This document shows positions 23,797 to 31,271 of a stretch of 33,533 nucleotides of DNA, piece by piece. Within the stretch, counting starts at the first letter, position 1. Each line of letters starts with the position of its first letter. This stretch comes from Richelia sinica FACHB-800. GTDB taxonomy: Bacteria > Cyanobacteriota > Cyanobacteriia > Cyanobacteriales > Nostocaceae. The stretch lies in assembly GCF_014698825.1 (NCBI RefSeq), contig NZ_JACJTT010000053.1:1-33533 (forward strand), given 5' to 3'. The notes beneath the pieces are model-generated. The model was not told where the DNA came from. It did no database searches and saw only the letters and a list, made by a program, of their open reading frames with translations. The translations under genes were made by a program, and so were the position numbers.

Positions 23797-25386
23797 TTAG
23801 AAGCTGAATGTAGTTCTTACAGAACCAATTACTACATCATCATTACTATCGTTGTGGTCTGGAGAAGTTAACCAAATCACACCAGGGGTAATGGTGATAT
23901 TGTCATTCAGTTTGTATTGATAGAATGCTTCTACGTGGTAGGAATTATCTTTATCTTCTGCAACTAAAGCAGTATTAGAACTGGTAACTTTTGGTTCCAT
24001 ACCCACAATAATCCCTGCTAAGTTACCTTTTTTCCCTAAATCGGGGAATCCTAAGGTAACAGCATAGTTCCAAATGTCTGCATCTCCGCGGGGGCCTGTT
24101 AATACTTTGCTGTTGGTAAATCCGGCCCAACCACCTAAGACAAATCTACTGCTGATGCCAATGGAAGCTTGGACACCGTAGGAGTTGCTGGAAAATCTTT
24201 GACTGGTGATGTCTGTGGTTGCAGCATTACTACCAGTGAGCAGGGGCATGTTATAGGAGTTGATGTATGTTAAACCTAAGGTAATGCGATCGCTTGGTTT
24301 CACTGTCAACTGTGCCAAAGCACCGTAAGCACCATCAAACAAACCATTGCCAGCAGTAGGGTTACTGGCTGAAGCTGCTAAATAACCTAAACTCAGTGCA
24401 ATTTTATCCCCAAATTGGTGGTTTATGCCTAAACCAGTACCAGCAATTTGTCCATAAATGGGGTTACGTGTACCAAAGGTTGATAACGCACCAAAACCAC
24501 CATCTCCGTCAAACAAGTTGACTGTACTAGTGATGTCATCTGCTGCACCAGCATTGGCAATAAGTTTCACTTGGGTATTTTTACCAAGAGGGAAACCATA
24601 CCACAAAGCATCAATGAAAGCATCGTTAGTACCGGAAGTACCTGCAAAGAACAGGTTCCCTTCTGGGGTGTTAATATCAGGACTCTTGATGTTATTGCTC
24701 TGAATTCTGGTAAATAATGTATCTTGACCAGTGAAGCTGCTTACCAATTCTACCCGCACTCTTGCACCCAAAGCTGGTTGGGTTTCTTGCACTGTACCAT
24801 TTACTTTAGTGCCAGAAATCACATCACTTGCTGCTACCACAACTTGTCCTTGTAGTTTGGTAGTGGTGGAGAATTGATTTGCTTCTAATTCAGCAGTTCG
24901 CGCTTCCAAAGCATCTACGCGGCCCCGTAAAGTGGCTAATTCTGCTGAAAATTCTTCTTGCAGTTTTTGTAATGTTGTTAATTCTTCTTTTTTGACAAAA
25001 TCTGATGTTGAAGCGCCAATTACTTCATTAATTCTATCTAAACAAGCATTTAAACCCGCGGCGAATTCATATCTGGTTAATGCTCTATTACCACGGAAAG
25101 TACCGTTAGGATAACCTGCTATACACCCGTAGCGTTCTACTAATGATTGTAGAGATTTAAAAGCCCAATCAGTAGGTTGTACGTCTGATAATTGAGATAC
25201 GGAGGTAACTTGTGACATTACCTCTTCTTGTTGGGTATTATCAATTTCTGCTACTGCTGGCTCTGGTAGAGACGCTTCAGATTCAATAGCTTGAGGTACT
25301 TCTCCTGCCCAACCAGCGGTATTTAGAGACAGTAATAAAGCACCAGCTGAAGGTATATTCCACAGCAGTTTACTTAATTTTATCAT
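23797..25386 (-). CDS. Iron-uptake-type porin (SLH domain plus OprB-like barrel)
   Basis: A 529-residue outer-membrane protein. An N-terminal signal peptide (about 1-27, ending TAGWA) is followed by a Pro/Glu-rich spacer. An S-layer homology domain at about 63-117 has the marks QPTDWAFKSLQSLVERYGCI and GNRALTRYEFAAGLNACLDR. A coiled coil follows at about 133-172 (TTLQKLQEEFSAELATLRGR). The barrel runs from about 177 to a terminal Phe (VRTTFSF), the usual outer-membrane assembly signal. In cyanobacteria this family (Slr1908-like) lets inorganic iron and other ions through. Here it is divergent from the zinc transporter genes, and a Zur-like box lies in the shared gap, so this copy may serve zinc. 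A strong terminator follows. No other outer-membrane gene is near. Confidence 0.93.
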   Translation of the reverse strand: MIKLSKLLWNIPSAGALLLSLNTAGWAGEVPQAIESEASLPEPAVAEIDNTQQEEVMSQVTSVSQLSDVQPTDWAFKSLQSLVERYGCIAGYPNGTFRGNRALTRYEFAAGLNACLDRINEVIGASTSDFVKKEELTTLQKLQEEFSAELATLRGRVDALEARTAELEANQFSTTTKLQGQVVVAASDVISGTKVNGTVQETQPALGARVRVELVSSFTGQDTLFTRIQSNNIKSPDINTPEGNLFFAGTSGTNDAFIDALWYGFPLGKNTQVKLIANAGAADDITSTVNLFDGDGGFGALSTFGTRNPIYGQIAGTGLGINHQFGDKIALSLGYLAASASNPTAGNGLFDGAYGALAQLTVKPSDRITLGLTYINSYNMPLLTGSNAATTDITSQRFSSNSYGVQASIGISSRFVLGGWAGFTNSKVLTGPRGDADIWNYAVTLGFPDLGKKGNLAGIIVGMEPKVTSSNTALVAEDKDNSYHVEAFYQYKLNDNITITPGVIWLTSPDHNDSNDDVVIGSVRTTFSF

Positions 25387-25579
25387 GCTACTCTCACACC
25401 CATTTTCTACTTAACTGATTAATTTTCTGTGTTGTTACTACAACACAGTGAACATTAAAAAGTATTGTCAATATACTAACAAGAGTCAGGAGTTTTTGTA
25501 ATCCAGATCACAAAAAATTCTCTGGAGTTTGTAAGTTTAGTGTCTATGAACTAGCAATATTTACTGTGATCATACATTT

Positions 25580-25608
25580 TTGTCAAGTTTTTTTGAGAAT
25601 GATAATTA
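25580..25608 (+). promoter_or_regulatory. Candidate promoter of znuA
   Basis: TTGTCA (25580-25585) and TAATTA (25603-25608) are separated by 17 bases, and the -10 lies inside the Zur-like box, which would allow direct repression. The znuA start codon is about 90 bases downstream. Confidence 0.45.
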
Positions 25609-25614
25609 TTATAT
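25600..25614. promoter_or_regulatory. Zur box (zinc uptake regulator operator)
   Basis: TGATAATTATTATAT matches the cyanobacterial Zur palindrome TGATAATNATTATCA at all but the last two positions. It lies in the 311-base gap between the porin gene and znuA, 84 bases before the znuA start. Known biology: zinc-loaded Zur represses znuABC in cyanobacteria. A Fur box is the alternative, but the downstream genes point to zinc. The rest of 25387-25697 shows no gene. Confidence 0.75.
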
Positions 25615-25697
25615 TATGCCGATGTAAAATTTAAGTGCAAATTCTCACCATGGTGGGGAATTAGCTGAATTATCTTTGTGAGGGAGGAAAATCAGTA

Positions 25698-26684
25698 GTG
25701 GAGACCAGAACGAGACGGTTAAGCAGATATCTAACCGTGATGGCTTTATGGGGGTTAACTTTAGCTTCTGGATGTCAAGAATCAAACTCTCCTCAACAGA
25801 CCATTACTTCACCATCACCCAGTGTGACAGCAGAAACATCTAAGATTAATAAAACGAAGGTGGTGGTGACATTTCTGCCGATGTATTTATTTACCAAGGC
25901 TGTGGCAGGAAATTCGGCGGAAGTGGATTTATTAGTACCACCAGGTACGGATATACATGACTACCAAGCCAAACCAGACAACGTGAAAGCGATCGCTACA
26001 GCTAATGTTTTGGTGAAAAATGGGTTAGGCTTAGAAGAATTCTTGACTGACACCATTAAAAATGCTGAAAATTCCCAACTAAAACTCATAGATGCGAGTA
26101 AAGGTATTAAAACTCTCAAGGAAATTTCTGCTGTTGAAGAAGTAGCAGATGAAAAAGACCACGACCATGATCACAGTCAAGGTAATCCTCATGTGTGGTT
26201 AGATCCTCTATTAGCTAAACAACAAGTAACAAATATTCGTGATGGTTTAATTGCTGCTGATCCCAGCAATAAAGCAACCTATGAGGCTAATGCTAGTGCA
26301 TATATTCAAGAATTAGACAAATTACATCAGGAATTTCAACAAACATTACAGACAACACCCCAGTGTAAATTCATCACTTTTCATGATGCCTTTCCTTATT
26401 TAGCTACCCGCTATAACCTCAGTCAAATAGCAGTAGTAGAAATACCAGAAGACCAACTGTCACCTGCGGATGTGCAAAAAGCTGTAAATGCAGTGAAAAA
26501 GTACAAAGTCAAAGCTTTATTTAGTGAACCAGGGATAGATAATAAATTGCTGAAAAGTCTAGCTCAAGATTTGCAGTTGAATGTGCAGACTTTAGATTCT
26601 CTAGAAACAGGTGATACCAATCCGCAGTATTATTTTAAAGCGATGCGAGCTAACTTACAGACCTTAGCCACAGGTTGTAAATAG
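25698..26684 (+). CDS. znuA: Zinc ABC transporter substrate-binding lipoprotein ZnuA
   Basis: A 328-residue cluster A-I metal-binding protein. The start is GTG at 25698 with a strong GGGAGGAAA 7 bases upstream. A basic, hydrophobic lead ends in a lipobox-like ASGC with Cys26. Metal ligands expected in the family are His87 (DIHDY), His165 (NPHVW), His229 (TFHDAF) and Asp281 (SEPGID). The charged loop EKDHDHDHSQG (152-162) is the His/Asp-rich loop that marks zinc members over manganese ones, though it is short. A Zur box precedes the gene. znuC and znuB follow on the same strand after a 224-base gap. It captures zinc in the periplasm and delivers it to ZnuB. Confidence 0.94.
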   Translation: METRTRRLSRYLTVMALWGLTLASGCQESNSPQQTITSPSPSVTAETSKINKTKVVVTFLPMYLFTKAVAGNSAEVDLLVPPGTDIHDYQAKPDNVKAIATANVLVKNGLGLEEFLTDTIKNAENSQLKLIDASKGIKTLKEISAVEEVADEKDHDHDHSQGNPHVWLDPLLAKQQVTNIRDGLIAADPSNKATYEANASAYIQELDKLHQEFQQTLQTTPQCKFITFHDAFPYLATRYNLSQIAVVEIPEDQLSPADVQKAVNAVKKYKVKALFSEPGIDNKLLKSLAQDLQLNVQTLDSLETGDTNPQYYFKAMRANLQTLATGCK

Positions 26685-26744
26685 CTTTTTGATCTAGCTT
26701 AAAGTTGTGTAATCTCCAGTCATCAATTGACTTGGTCGGTTTTA

Positions 26745-26870
26745 GATTTTGGATTTTGGATTGGGTTTTTGGCACAACATCTATCCCCTGTTGATAGAAA
26801 AAATCTACACTTTCCCTGCTGCATCCCCAGGTACAGTTAATCTAAAATCGCAAATCTAAAATCCAAAATT
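26745..26870. repeat. Imperfect inverted repeat in the znuA-znuC gap
   Basis: GATTTTGGATTTTGGATT (26745-26762) is the inverted counterpart of AATCTAAAATCCAAAATT (26853-26870) at 16 of 18 positions, with about 90 bases between. TTTAGATTTTGG-type strings of this sort are common dispersed repeats in Nostoc-like genomes. A hairpin here could reduce read-through from znuA to znuC or stabilise the znuA mRNA. Confidence 0.65.
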
Positions 26871-26908
26871 GTTTTACCTTCCCATTTCTTCGCCCAATTT
26901 CAACTGCA

Positions 26909-27700
26909 ATGACTAACGACCAACATCCATTTACATCACCTATCTTAAAAGTAGAGGGATTAACTGTCTACCAAGGCAGTTATTTAGCTGTACGAGATGT
27001 TTCTTTTGAATTGTTACCAGGAACAGATACAGCTATAGTTGGCCCCAATGGTGCAGGTAAAAGTACCTTAGTCAAAGCACTCCTAGATTTAGTTCCCCGT
27101 AGTGCTGGAAAAATCGAAATATTCGGTCGTCCTTTAACGAGATTAGGACATTTACGTCAATTATTAGGCTACATGCCGCAAAATTTTATTTTTGACCGCA
27201 GTTTTCCTATTTCTGTGAGTGAATTAGTTGGTTTAGGTTGGTCTGCCACTATCAAGAGAAAACAGAAAATTTTCACCAAATTTTGGCAAGAAAATCGCGA
27301 AAAATCAGCAGCAGTCGCAGCAGCTTTAAATCGGACAGATGCCTATCATTTGCGAAATCAAGCTATTGGCACTCTCAGTGGTGGACAATTCAAGCGAGTA
27401 TTACTTGCTTATTGCTTAGTTAGTCCTCGTCAACTGTTGATATTAGATGAAGCTTTTGCTGGAGTAGATGTTCAAGGTGCAGCAGATTTTTATGCCTTAT
27501 TGAATGAGTTGAAGCGAGAAGAAAACTGGACGGTTTTGCAAGTTTCCCATGATATTGATATGGTAAGCCGTCATTGCGATCGCGTGCTGTGCTTGAACCA
27601 AACCTTAGTCTGCACTGGTAAACCAGAAATTGCCTTATCACCACAAAATCTGCTCGCTACCTATGGGCCTGGTTTCAGCCGCTATCAGCATCACCACTAA
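26909..27700 (+). CDS. znuC: Zinc ABC transporter ATP-binding protein ZnuC
   Basis: A 263-residue ABC ATPase. Walker A is GPNGAGKST (45-53), the Q-loop YMPQNFIFDRSFPISV, the signature TLSGGQFKRVLLA, Walker B LLILDEAFAGVD, and the switch His is in QVSHDIDMVSRHCDRVL. The long segment GLGWSATIKRKQKIFTKFWQE between Q-loop and signature fits the metal (MntB/ZnuC) subgroup. It powers zinc import with the permease encoded 17 bases after it and the ZnuA lipoprotein encoded before it. A manganese or iron transporter is possible, but the upstream Zur box and the His-rich ZnuA favour zinc. The start ATG at 26909 has no strong ribosome site. Confidence 0.93.
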   Translation: MTNDQHPFTSPILKVEGLTVYQGSYLAVRDVSFELLPGTDTAIVGPNGAGKSTLVKALLDLVPRSAGKIEIFGRPLTRLGHLRQLLGYMPQNFIFDRSFPISVSELVGLGWSATIKRKQKIFTKFWQENREKSAAVAAALNRTDAYHLRNQAIGTLSGGQFKRVLLAYCLVSPRQLLILDEAFAGVDVQGAADFYALLNELKREENWTVLQVSHDIDMVSRHCDRVLCLNQTLVCTGKPEIALSPQNLLATYGPGFSRYQHHH

Positions 27701-27717
27701 GACATTAAAAATTAAAC

Positions 27718-28605
27718 ATGGTATTTGTCAACTTGTATCATCTATTCACTCATGAACAGAGTGTTTGGTTAGCTATTGCCAGTAGCCAAGATTTACTCAA
27801 CTTATTAAAATTCCCGTTCATGCAGCGTGCCATTATCGGTGCAGTGTTGATGGGGATAATGGGGGGTTTACTGGGCAGTTTTGTAACTTTACGTCAACTA
27901 TCCTTCTTTAGCCATGCTGTGGGTCATGCAGCCTTAGTTGGTATTGCTTTAGGTGTACTACTCAATTCCAATCCTACTTGGACATTAGTACCATTTACCC
28001 TGATTTTTGGCGTAGTTGTCCTATATTTGATCGATAAAACTGATTTAGCTAGTGACAGTGTTCTGAGTATAGTTCTTTCCGGTGCATTAGCCATTGGTGT
28101 GATTCTCACTAGTTACATCAAAGGATATCGGGGTAACTTAATGGCTGTACTATTTGGTGATATCTTAGCCATTGATACTACCGATTTAATTTTGACTATT
28201 ATCGTCCTAGTAAGTTGCAGCATCTTTTTATTATCTACCTTGCCCCAGCAAATTTTGTTGACCCTCAATGCTGATGTTGCTCAAGTGCAAGGGGTTCCTG
28301 TGCAATTATATCGCTACTGTTTTGTTGTCTTTTTATCCTTAGCTGTAGCTGTGGCTATTAAAGCCGTCGGTATCCTCCTAGTGAATGCTTTTCTGGTCAT
28401 CCCTTCTTCCACAGCCAAACTCATTAGCCACCATTTTAGTCGCTTCTTGGTCATCTCCGTCATTGTTGGTTCTAGTAGTAGCATCTTCGGTATTCTCATT
28501 TCTGGCATTTTCAACTTAGCATCAGGCCCTAGTATTGTTTTGGTGCAATTTATCTTCTTCATTGCCGTGTTTGCATGGGTAAAACTCAGCAAAAACCCAG
28601 GATAA
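27718..28605 (+). CDS. znuB: Zinc ABC transporter permease ZnuB
   Basis: A 295-residue inner-membrane permease of the ABC-3 family. The start of the core FPFMQRAIIGAVLMGIMGGLLGSF is typical, followed by RQLSFFSHAVGHAALVGIALG. About eight hydrophobic helices follow, to the final FIFFIAVFAWVKL. The segment VQGVPVQLYRYCFVVFLSLAVAVAIKAVGILLVNAFLVIPSSTA is the coupling and late-helix region of the family. It forms the membrane channel for the ZnuABC complex, with a 17-base gap after znuC, so the two are surely one transcript. An A/T run follows the stop, then the tRNA-Phe promoter. Confidence 0.94.
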   Translation: MVFVNLYHLFTHEQSVWLAIASSQDLLNLLKFPFMQRAIIGAVLMGIMGGLLGSFVTLRQLSFFSHAVGHAALVGIALGVLLNSNPTWTLVPFTLIFGVVVLYLIDKTDLASDSVLSIVLSGALAIGVILTSYIKGYRGNLMAVLFGDILAIDTTDLILTIIVLVSCSIFLLSTLPQQILLTLNADVAQVQGVPVQLYRYCFVVFLSLAVAVAIKAVGILLVNAFLVIPSSTAKLISHHFSRFLVISVIVGSSSSIFGILISGIFNLASGPSIVLVQFIFFIAVFAWVKLSKNPG

Positions 28606-28626
28606 AAAATTTTTTTTCGCAACCTA

Positions 28627-28655
28627 TTGCCAAATCCTTTTTCCTTTGCTACATT
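28627..28655 (+). promoter_or_regulatory. Promoter of tRNA-Phe
   Basis: TTGCCA (28627-28632) and TACATT (28650-28655) with a 17-base spacer, about 28 bases before the first base of the tRNA. The spacing fits a sigma-70-type promoter with a short leader. Confidence 0.65.
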
Positions 28656-28683
28656 AATTAATCGTGGCGAGAATAAAGCCCGC

Positions 28684-28756
<73 letters not shown>

Positions 28757-28805
28757 TACCTTTCACAAACTTAAAATTCAACCTTGCCTAAATTTTGACT
28801 ATTTT

Positions 28806-28825
28806 AGCCAAAATCTAGGCTTTTT
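28806..28825 (+). terminator. Weak terminator after tRNA-Phe
   Basis: AGCC (28806-28809) pairs with GGCT (28818-28821) over an 8-base loop, followed by TTTT. The stem is short, so this is tentative; it lies 49 bases after the tRNA. Confidence 0.4.
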
Positions 28826-28994
28826 GATGTATGGCAGGTGACAGGCTTCGCCGTGAGCGTCAGCCGAACGGTGAAGTTGCTAAAGGCCTTTGGTTAACGT
28901 GAGTTCTACGGAACTAAAACCTGGCAGCAGGTAGAGCAGACAAATCTCTTGGGTCAATGTCAATCATGTTTAATTGCTACTTGCACAGGTCAGA
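28826..28994. repeat. Repeat remnants after tRNA-Phe
   Basis: Holds a single heptamer-like AGGTGACAGG near 28834 and a hairpin CTTCGCCGT/ACGGTGAAG (about 28847-28875, one G-T pair). The element GCTAAAGGCCTTTGGTTA is at 28879-28896, and a small hairpin AGTTC-TACG-GAACT is near 28901-28914. No gene seen. Confidence 0.5.
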
Positions 28995-30812
28995 TTATTT
29001 TTTCGGCACAGAAATATTCAATGCCATTTTAACCCGCGCAAAAAGTTGGGGCAGATATTTATAGAATCGCTCATTCCGCAGAAACATTGCATCGATGGTA
29101 CAGCTACCACAGTGTTCTCCAGGGGGAGGAACGGCAACTGACTGCACAAGTGCGTCCGAAACACCAGCCCAGGGTAAGTGTCCGACAGAAGCGGATTGCA
29201 GTGAATAATTGAGTTCGGACTCATTCAGCCAGTCGCTGCTAATAAAATCGTTTTCAGTTCGAGGAGCTTGGAGTTTCCAACCGACGCGATCGCGAAAAGC
29301 ATTGACTGCTCTTTCGGAATTTTTCGGATGGGCTGCAACTGCTTGTTGCCAAATCTTGGCTTGGACGCTAAATCCAAATCGTCCACCACTAGCCTTTAAC
29401 CAAGCTCTATCAATCTCTTGAATTAAATTTAGGGGTATTTTCGCAGGGTTGGGTCCGTAGGGGTCTTTTTGAGGGGATAGGAGACGACGGGTTTCTTGAT
29501 CAGCAGCCTTCCAGTTTTTGGCATTGAGTAACTGCTGGAGTTTTGCGGTTGCTTTGGTTGTAGTTGTTCCACCACCAGAGGATTTTTTCGTGGCAATATG
29601 GCGCTCCAACAAATTAATAATTTGGGTTTTATTAAGTTGTCGAGCCAAATCTAACGCGGTTTTCCCTTGCTTATCTTTGAGGTCAACCCTGGCATTTTTA
29701 CTAAGAAATAGTGTGACTAATTCGGGAGCAAAGAAACTTTGTTCTTCCAATACTGCTTGGTGTAGAGGTGTTCTGCCTAAGTTATCTTGAACATTTAAAT
29801 ATGCCTTAGCTGCCACTAGTTGTTGAGCCACTTCCAGACTGACATCATGCAAAGGAGTTCTACCTTGAGCATCCCGCAGGTTCACTTGTGCTTTGCGAGC
29901 TAGCAGCAATTTCACCAGAGCAGGTTTGAAACGATGAACGTGGAGTGGTGTTTGTCCCTGACGATTGCGTAGATTCACATTTACTCCCCGATCTAGCAAT
30001 AGTTTTAATACTGCTGGTTCCAGATTGTTGGAGTGAATCACAGCCCCATCACGATTTTGGATCGTGAGGTTTGCTCCTGCTTGGATGAGTTTTTTGGCAA
30101 CTTCTAGGTTCGATGCTCCGTAGTGCAATGGTGTCCAGTTTTGATTGCTACGGGCATTTATATCCGCACCACTGCGAATCAATAGCTCGGTAATATCTGC
30201 TTTTCCTGAATTGGCAGCAAAATGTAAGGGTGTCATTTGCTCCTGATTTCTAGCATTAACTTCAGCACCCTGATTGATTAAAAGTTTGATGACAGCAGCC
30301 GTTTTTTGACCAAAAACATTGTGCAGTGGGGTACTACCATTTTGGTTGCGGACATTGACTTTTGCCCCTCTACTTAGCAGCAATTGGGCATTTTTTGTTG
30401 ATGCTCCTAAATAATGCAGGGGAGTATCTCCCTTGGTGTCTTTTGCATTCACATTCGCTCCAGCTTGGATTAAACGTTCAGCCAGTGCTTCGTTGTTAGA
30501 TAGAAAAAAGTTGAGCGGTAGCCACTTTTCGCCATATATCTCGCAGGGTTGATTCAAATCACCACCTTTGGCGATCGCCTGTTCTAATGCTGCATATAAA
30601 TCGGGACTATTCCCCATATTCCCAAAAGGACTAAATTTCTCCGATAATGTTTGACAAAAAGGAGAGATGGAGGTTTCTTTGGGTGTCTGAGATTCAACAA
30701 TACGTGGCATGATGACCACTGCACCCACAGTAGTCAGGGAAATGAGAAAAATTGTCTGGAACAGAGAAAGAGATGATTTGTAGTTAAATTTTGCCACTAT
30801 CTGTAATTTCAT
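28995..30812 (-). CDS. Ankyrin-repeat protein with C-terminal GUN4 domain and N-terminal signal/anchor
   Basis: A 605-residue fusion. Residues 15-39 form a hydrophobic segment (SLFQTIFLISLTTVGAVVIM) after a basic start, either a signal peptide or a membrane anchor. About ten ankyrin repeats span 95-405 (recurring GDTPLHYLG, GSTPLHNVF, MTPLHFAAN, NWTPLHYGA, GRTPLHDVS, GRTPLHQAV). After a Gly/Thr-rich linker (411-421), residues 424-555 match GUN4: LQQLLNAKNWKAADQETRRLL, LIQEIDRAWLKASGGRFGFS, FRDRVGWKL, and LNYSLQSASVGHLPWAG. GUN4 binds porphyrins and stimulates Mg-chelatase; cyanobacteria also have GUN4 in multidomain proteins of unknown role. A pair of Cys in EHCGSC (568, 571) lies near the end. 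Its start overlaps the folB stop by 4 bases. Confidence 0.9.
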   Translation of the reverse strand: MKLQIVAKFNYKSSLSLFQTIFLISLTTVGAVVIMPRIVESQTPKETSISPFCQTLSEKFSPFGNMGNSPDLYAALEQAIAKGGDLNQPCEIYGEKWLPLNFFLSNNEALAERLIQAGANVNAKDTKGDTPLHYLGASTKNAQLLLSRGAKVNVRNQNGSTPLHNVFGQKTAAVIKLLINQGAEVNARNQEQMTPLHFAANSGKADITELLIRSGADINARSNQNWTPLHYGASNLEVAKKLIQAGANLTIQNRDGAVIHSNNLEPAVLKLLLDRGVNVNLRNRQGQTPLHVHRFKPALVKLLLARKAQVNLRDAQGRTPLHDVSLEVAQQLVAAKAYLNVQDNLGRTPLHQAVLEEQSFFAPELVTLFLSKNARVDLKDKQGKTALDLARQLNKTQIINLLERHIATKKSSGGGTTTTKATAKLQQLLNAKNWKAADQETRRLLSPQKDPYGPNPAKIPLNLIQEIDRAWLKASGGRFGFSVQAKIWQQAVAAHPKNSERAVNAFRDRVGWKLQAPRTENDFISSDWLNESELNYSLQSASVGHLPWAGVSDALVQSVAVPPPGEHCGSCTIDAMFLRNERFYKYLPQLFARVKMALNISVPKK

Positions 30813-31171
30813 ATTCGCTTTCTATTCACTTCTACACTCACAGCACCGTCAAAATCGGGAATAGGTGCGGCAGGTTTTCGGACTATCACTCGTATTTGGG
30901 TAACAGATTGGCTGTCCTCTAGAATAGCGTCAGCGATCGCACCAGCTAATCTCTCTATCAGCGCAAATTTCGATGTTTTGACTAAGTTTTGCACCAAAGT
31001 AATGGTGCGGCGATAATCTACAGTATCTTCAATTGTGTCATTTTTGCTGGCATTGGTCAGATCCAACCATAATTTCACATCCACTTCAAACCATTGCCCT
31101 AACACCCGTTCTTCAGGTAAAAAGCCAATGTAACCATAACAGCGAATGTTTGTTAAATGAATACAGTCCAT
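30809..31171 (-). CDS. folB: Dihydroneopterin aldolase FolB
   Basis: A 120-residue enzyme, the standard FolB length, that converts dihydroneopterin to 6-hydroxymethyl-dihydropterin and glycolaldehyde in folate synthesis. Motifs are IHLTNIRCYGYIGFLPEERV with Glu20/Glu21, DTVDYRRT with Tyr53, LIERLAGAIADAIL, and VIVRKPAAPIP with catalytic Lys99. It overlaps the downstream ankyrin-GUN4 gene by 4 bases (ATGA), so they are translated together, although no biochemical link is known. The start ATG at 31171 is followed upstream by heptamer repeats. menD is divergent 100 bases away. Confidence 0.96.
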   Translation of the reverse strand: MDCIHLTNIRCYGYIGFLPEERVLGQWFEVDVKLWLDLTNASKNDTIEDTVDYRRTITLVQNLVKTSKFALIERLAGAIADAILEDSQSVTQIRVIVRKPAAPIPDFDGAVSVEVNRKRI

Positions 31172-31200
31172 AAGCAGTGAGTGACGGACAACAGATGATA

Positions 31201-31214
31201 GGTGACAGGTGACA
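31201..31214. repeat. Heptamer pair (GGTGACA) in the folB-menD gap
   Basis: Two tandem GGTGACA units with a partial third. It is the inverted reading of the CTGTCAC heptamers at 14935 and 17647-17747. It lies between two divergent start codons. Confidence 0.75.
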
Positions 31215-31271
31215 GGTAGTTAGTTATTCTCAGAATGACTCTACTTATCCCTCATCACCAATTCGCAATAA

